DNA from: Lachnospira hominis (ex Liu et al. 2021) | Lineage (GTDB): Bacteria > Bacillota > Clostridia > Lachnospirales > Lachnospiraceae | Assembly: GCF_014287955.1 (NCBI RefSeq) | Contig: NZ_JACOPD010000002.1 | Location: 124,001 to 188,000 of the forward strand | Length of the DNA: 64,000 bases | Direction: 5' to 3' | Shown here: piece after piece, positions 62,121 through 64,000 of the stretch | Numbering within the stretch: the stretch's first letter is position 1 | Layout of the letters: every line of letters starts with the position of its first letter | The notes under the pieces: model-generated | Database searches by the model: none | The model's input: the letters and a program-made list of their open reading frames with translations, nothing else | Told to the model about the DNA's origin: nothing | Program-made: the position numbers and the translations under genes

Positions 62121-62678
62121 TTAAACTCTTGAAAGATATTCACCTGTACGTGTATCGATTTTGATTGTATCTCCCTGATTTACAAAGAGTGGAACCATAA
62201 TCTTAGCACCTGTCTCAAGAATAGCAGGCTTTGTAGCACCTGTTGCTGTATCACCCTTAACACCAGGTTCAGACTCTGTAATCTGAAGTTCAACGAAAAG
62301 AGGTGGTTCAATAGCAAATACCTTGCCCTGATGCGAACATAACTTAACCATTTCGTTTTCCTTAACGAACTTTAATGCATCGCCTACATCTTCCTTTGCA
62401 AGAGCAATCTGCTCGAATGTTTCTGTATCCATGAAGTTGTAAAGATCTCCATCAGAATATAAATACTGATATTCTTTTCTGTCAATGTGAGCAAGCTCAA
62501 GCTTCTCTGTTGGTCTGAAAGTCTTTTCAACCACACCACCACTCACGATGTTCTTCATCTTTGTTCTAACAAAAGCAGCGCCCTTACCAGGCTTTACATG
62601 CTGGAATTCAATAATCTGCCAGATACCGTTATCCATCTGAACTGTAATACCGTTCTTAAAATCTCCTGCACTTACCAT
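62121..62678 (-). CDS. efp: translation elongation factor P
   Basis: EF-P relieves ribosome stalling at polyproline. The 185-residue length is standard, with three beta-barrel domains. The tip of domain I reads [12 protein letters not shown], with Lys32 as the residue that is modified in many bacteria. The C-terminal end [17 protein letters not shown] is the EF-P signature. No modification enzyme (epmA, ymfI) is in the window. The ATG has a strong AGGAGG upstream. Confidence 0.97.
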   Translation of the reverse strand: MVSAGDFKNGITVQMDNGIWQIIEFQHVKPGKGAAFVRTKMKNIVSGGVVEKTFRPTEKLELAHIDRKEYQYLYSDGDLYNFMDTETFEQIALAKEDVGDALKFVKENEMVKLCSHQGKVFAIEPPLFVELQITESEPGVKGDTATGATKPAILETGAKIMVPLFVNQGDTIKIDTRTGEYLSRV

Positions 62679-62716
62679 TCTTTGGTATACCTCCTAAATT
62701 ATCAATAACTTATAAT

Positions 62717-62745
62717 ATTTTATAATAATCTTACGCATTTGGCAA
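62717..62745 (-). promoter_or_regulatory. efp promoter
   Basis: On the minus strand TTGCCA (62740-62745), 17 bp, TAAAAT (62717-62722), about 38 bp before the efp start. Confidence 0.6.
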
Positions 62746-62809
62746 CTATTTTTTTAGCAAACAGCCACAAAATACATATTTTATACACTAAGAACCAAAT
62801 TATAAAGAT

Positions 62810-63247
62810 TTACTGCATATCACATAATGCCTGCATTGCATATAAATATCCGTTTAATCCGAGTCCTACAACCTGACCTGTACACACAGGTGCTGTAACA
62901 GATACATGACGGAATTCTTCTCTTGTATGAACATTAGAGATATGAACTTCAATCTTTGGAATTGATTCTATTGATGCAAGTGCATCACGTATAGCATAGC
63001 TGTAATGTGTATAAGCTCCAGGATTAATTACTATTCCGTCAACATTTTCAAAATATGCCTGCTGTATTCTGTCAATAATTGCTCCCTGTGAATTATTCTG
63101 GAATACTTCAACTTCCACACCAAGCTCTTCTGCTTTTTTATTAATCATATCAACAAGAGCATCATAATTTTGTGAACCATATATTCCTTTTTCCCTTATT
63201 CCGAGGAAATTGATATTAGGTCCGTTAATAACAAGTATTTTCTTCAT
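62810..63247 (-). CDS. aroQ: type II 3-dehydroquinate dehydratase
   Basis: This is the third step of the shikimate pathway. It is 145 residues from the ATG at 63247, normal for AroQ. It shows ILVINGPNINFLGIREKGIYG (the catalytic Tyr and flexible-loop Arg), FQNNSQGAIIDRIQ, INPGAYTHYSYAIRDAL (His) and VEVHISNVHTREEFR. A frame running back to 63286 adds residues without similarity to AroQ. It is downstream of aroK with a 44-bp gap. Confidence 0.95.
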   Translation of the reverse strand: MKKILVINGPNINFLGIREKGIYGSQNYDALVDMINKKAEELGVEVEVFQNNSQGAIIDRIQQAYFENVDGIVINPGAYTHYSYAIRDALASIESIPKIEVHISNVHTREEFRHVSVTAPVCTGQVVGLGLNGYLYAMQALCDMQ

Positions 63248-63291
63248 TCTTTTATTTACCTTTCTATAATTATAAATCACAACCACATTAT

Positions 63292-63819
63292 CTACATATT
63301 TTTTTGCAAAAACTCTTCCATCTGACTAAACATATCATTAAAAGCTATATCTTTCGTATCAATCTTAATGTCAGAAACACTGTCATAAATCTCTTTTCTT
63401 GCATCCATAAGCGTATTAATCTTTTCTTTGAGATTACCACCTGCAAGAAGCGGTCTTGTATTATCACCACTTAGTCTTTTAACAAGCTCATCTGCATCAG
63501 CCCACAGATATACAACTGTACCAAGCTGTGATAAAAGCTCTCTGTTCTCCTCTTTTACAGGAAGACCTCCTCCTACAGATATAACACAATTTTGTGTATC
63601 TCTCTCCAGAAGTTTGTTTAACATGTCTGTCTCAAGATTTCTGAAATATACTTCACCCTTTGACGCAAAAATATCAGAAATTGTTATTCCATTTTCTTTT
63701 TCTATAAGCTCATCAGTATCAACAAATTCCATTTTCTTATTAGCTGCAATCCATTTTCCGAATGTGGTCTTTCCTGACCCCATAAATCCAATCAGGATAA
63801 TATTGTTTCTTTTACTCAC
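63292..63819 (-). CDS. aroK: shikimate kinase
   Basis: This P-loop kinase makes shikimate-3-phosphate. It is 175 residues from a GTG at 63819 (AGGAG 10 nt upstream). An in-frame TTG at 63828 is too close to that site. Motifs are ILIGFMGSGKTTFGKW (Walker A), FVDTDELIE (substrate Asp pair), YFRNLETDML (Arg), VISVGGGLPV and NTRPLL in the lid. Its start overlaps the aroE stop by 8 bp, so the two are coupled. Confidence 0.95.
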   Translation of the reverse strand: MSKRNNIILIGFMGSGKTTFGKWIAANKKMEFVDTDELIEKENGITISDIFASKGEVYFRNLETDMLNKLLERDTQNCVISVGGGLPVKEENRELLSQLGTVVYLWADADELVKRLSGDNTRPLLAGGNLKEKINTLMDARKEIYDSVSDIKIDTKDIAFNDMFSQMEEFLQKNM

Positions 63820-64000
63820 TGATTCCAAGCTCCTTTTTCATATCCTCATATATTATATCAGCCATATCAGATGAAATCTTACAGTCATTCCAGAGTTCAT
63901 ACGCTGCAACGCCCTGGTACAGAAGCATTTTTAATCCGTTATAAGCCGGCTTGCCATGCTTTTTCATAAGTTTCATAAACATTGTCTCATATGGATTATA
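63812..64000 (-). CDS. aroE: shikimate dehydrogenase, C-terminal part (cut by window edge)
   Basis: The last 62 residues of an AroE-type protein are visible. They begin YNPYETMFMK and include AYNGLKMLLYQGVAAYELW, the conserved NP-x-x-T and G-L-x-M-L-x-x-Q blocks of the NADP domain end. Stop TAA is at 63812-63814. The rest lies beyond the right edge. With aroK and aroQ it forms an aroE-K-Q cluster. Confidence 0.85.
   Translation of the reverse strand, partial: YNPYETMFMKLMKKHGKPAYNGLKMLLYQGVAAYELWNDCKISSDMADIIYEDMKKELGISE

Overview
The window looks like chromosome from a low-GC Gram-positive anaerobe of the Clostridia, most likely a Lachnospiraceae member (Lachnospira/Eubacterium/Butyrivibrio-like). 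This rests on AT-rich DNA, strong GGAGG ribosome sites, T-box and FMN riboswitches, CIRCE operators, a sufCBDSU operon, NAD synthetase with its own glutaminase domain, and small proteins (DUF6465, DUF5721, DUF1540 types) that I associate with this family. No phage, insertion sequence, CRISPR array or rRNA was seen. Almost everything is on the minus strand; only about 47.3-54.3 kb is on the plus strand. The species call is inference.

Layout, left to right. 0.2-3.9 kb: a 41-residue basic peptide, an Hsp20 gene behind a CIRCE/promoter overlap, a two-gene membrane-protein operon (HdeD-like, VTT/TVP38-like) and an unrecognised 435-residue protein. 4.0-8.9 kb: a sulfur-handling operon in the order tcdA, larE, metF, rhodanese/PP-loop fusion, cysteine desulfurase. 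9-11.3 kb: a membrane cyclic-di-GMP phosphodiesterase with a degenerate GGDEF domain. 11.3-16.3 kb: the sufCBDSU iron-sulfur operon, with an inverted repeat just after its promoter. 16.5-19.1 kb: a two-component system with an NfeD-like protein between kinase and regulator. 19.2-25.9 kb: an operon from nadE through a PrsA/SurA-like foldase, two HAD phosphatases and an ArsB/NhaD-type transporter to a cytidylate-kinase-like protein.

26-34.4 kb: a repeat-bearing lipoprotein; ribU behind an FMN riboswitch; an aminotransferase and a PAS protein; valS behind a T-box; a polysaccharide deacetylase; a CarD-type regulator; a DUF6465 AT-hook protein; and an HPr paralogue without the phosphorylatable histidine (Crh-like). 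34.5-40.7 kb: a tryptophan operon (trpE-G-C-F-B-A plus a small unknown gene) under a Trp T-box. It has no trpD, and the leader carries an extra internal terminator. 40.7-47.1 kb: a tightly packed six-gene operon (ClpP/TepA-like protease, radical SAM activase, GPH sugar symporter, a GH13 protein that has lost all its catalytic acids, a TPR protein, a HAD phosphatase).

47.3-54.3 kb, mainly plus strand: a DHH phosphoesterase, tRNA-Thr(CGT) on the minus strand, an ABC ATPase/permease pair without a binding protein, a DUF5721 protein, htpG behind a perfect CIRCE, signal peptidase I and a cysteine-rich DUF1540 protein. 54.3-62 kb, minus strand: an ABC-sensor/GGDEF cyclase and a complete fructose PTS operon (fruR-fruK-fruA-ptsH-ptsI) with a four-fold TGATT operator at a 10-bp period. 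62-64 kb: efp and the end of an aro cluster (aroE partial, aroK, aroQ).

Most of the window is core metabolism. The parts most worth a second look are the dead GH13 protein and its operon, the trp operon without trpD and its double-terminator leader, the Crh-like HPr, the sulfur-relay operon and several unassigned operators.
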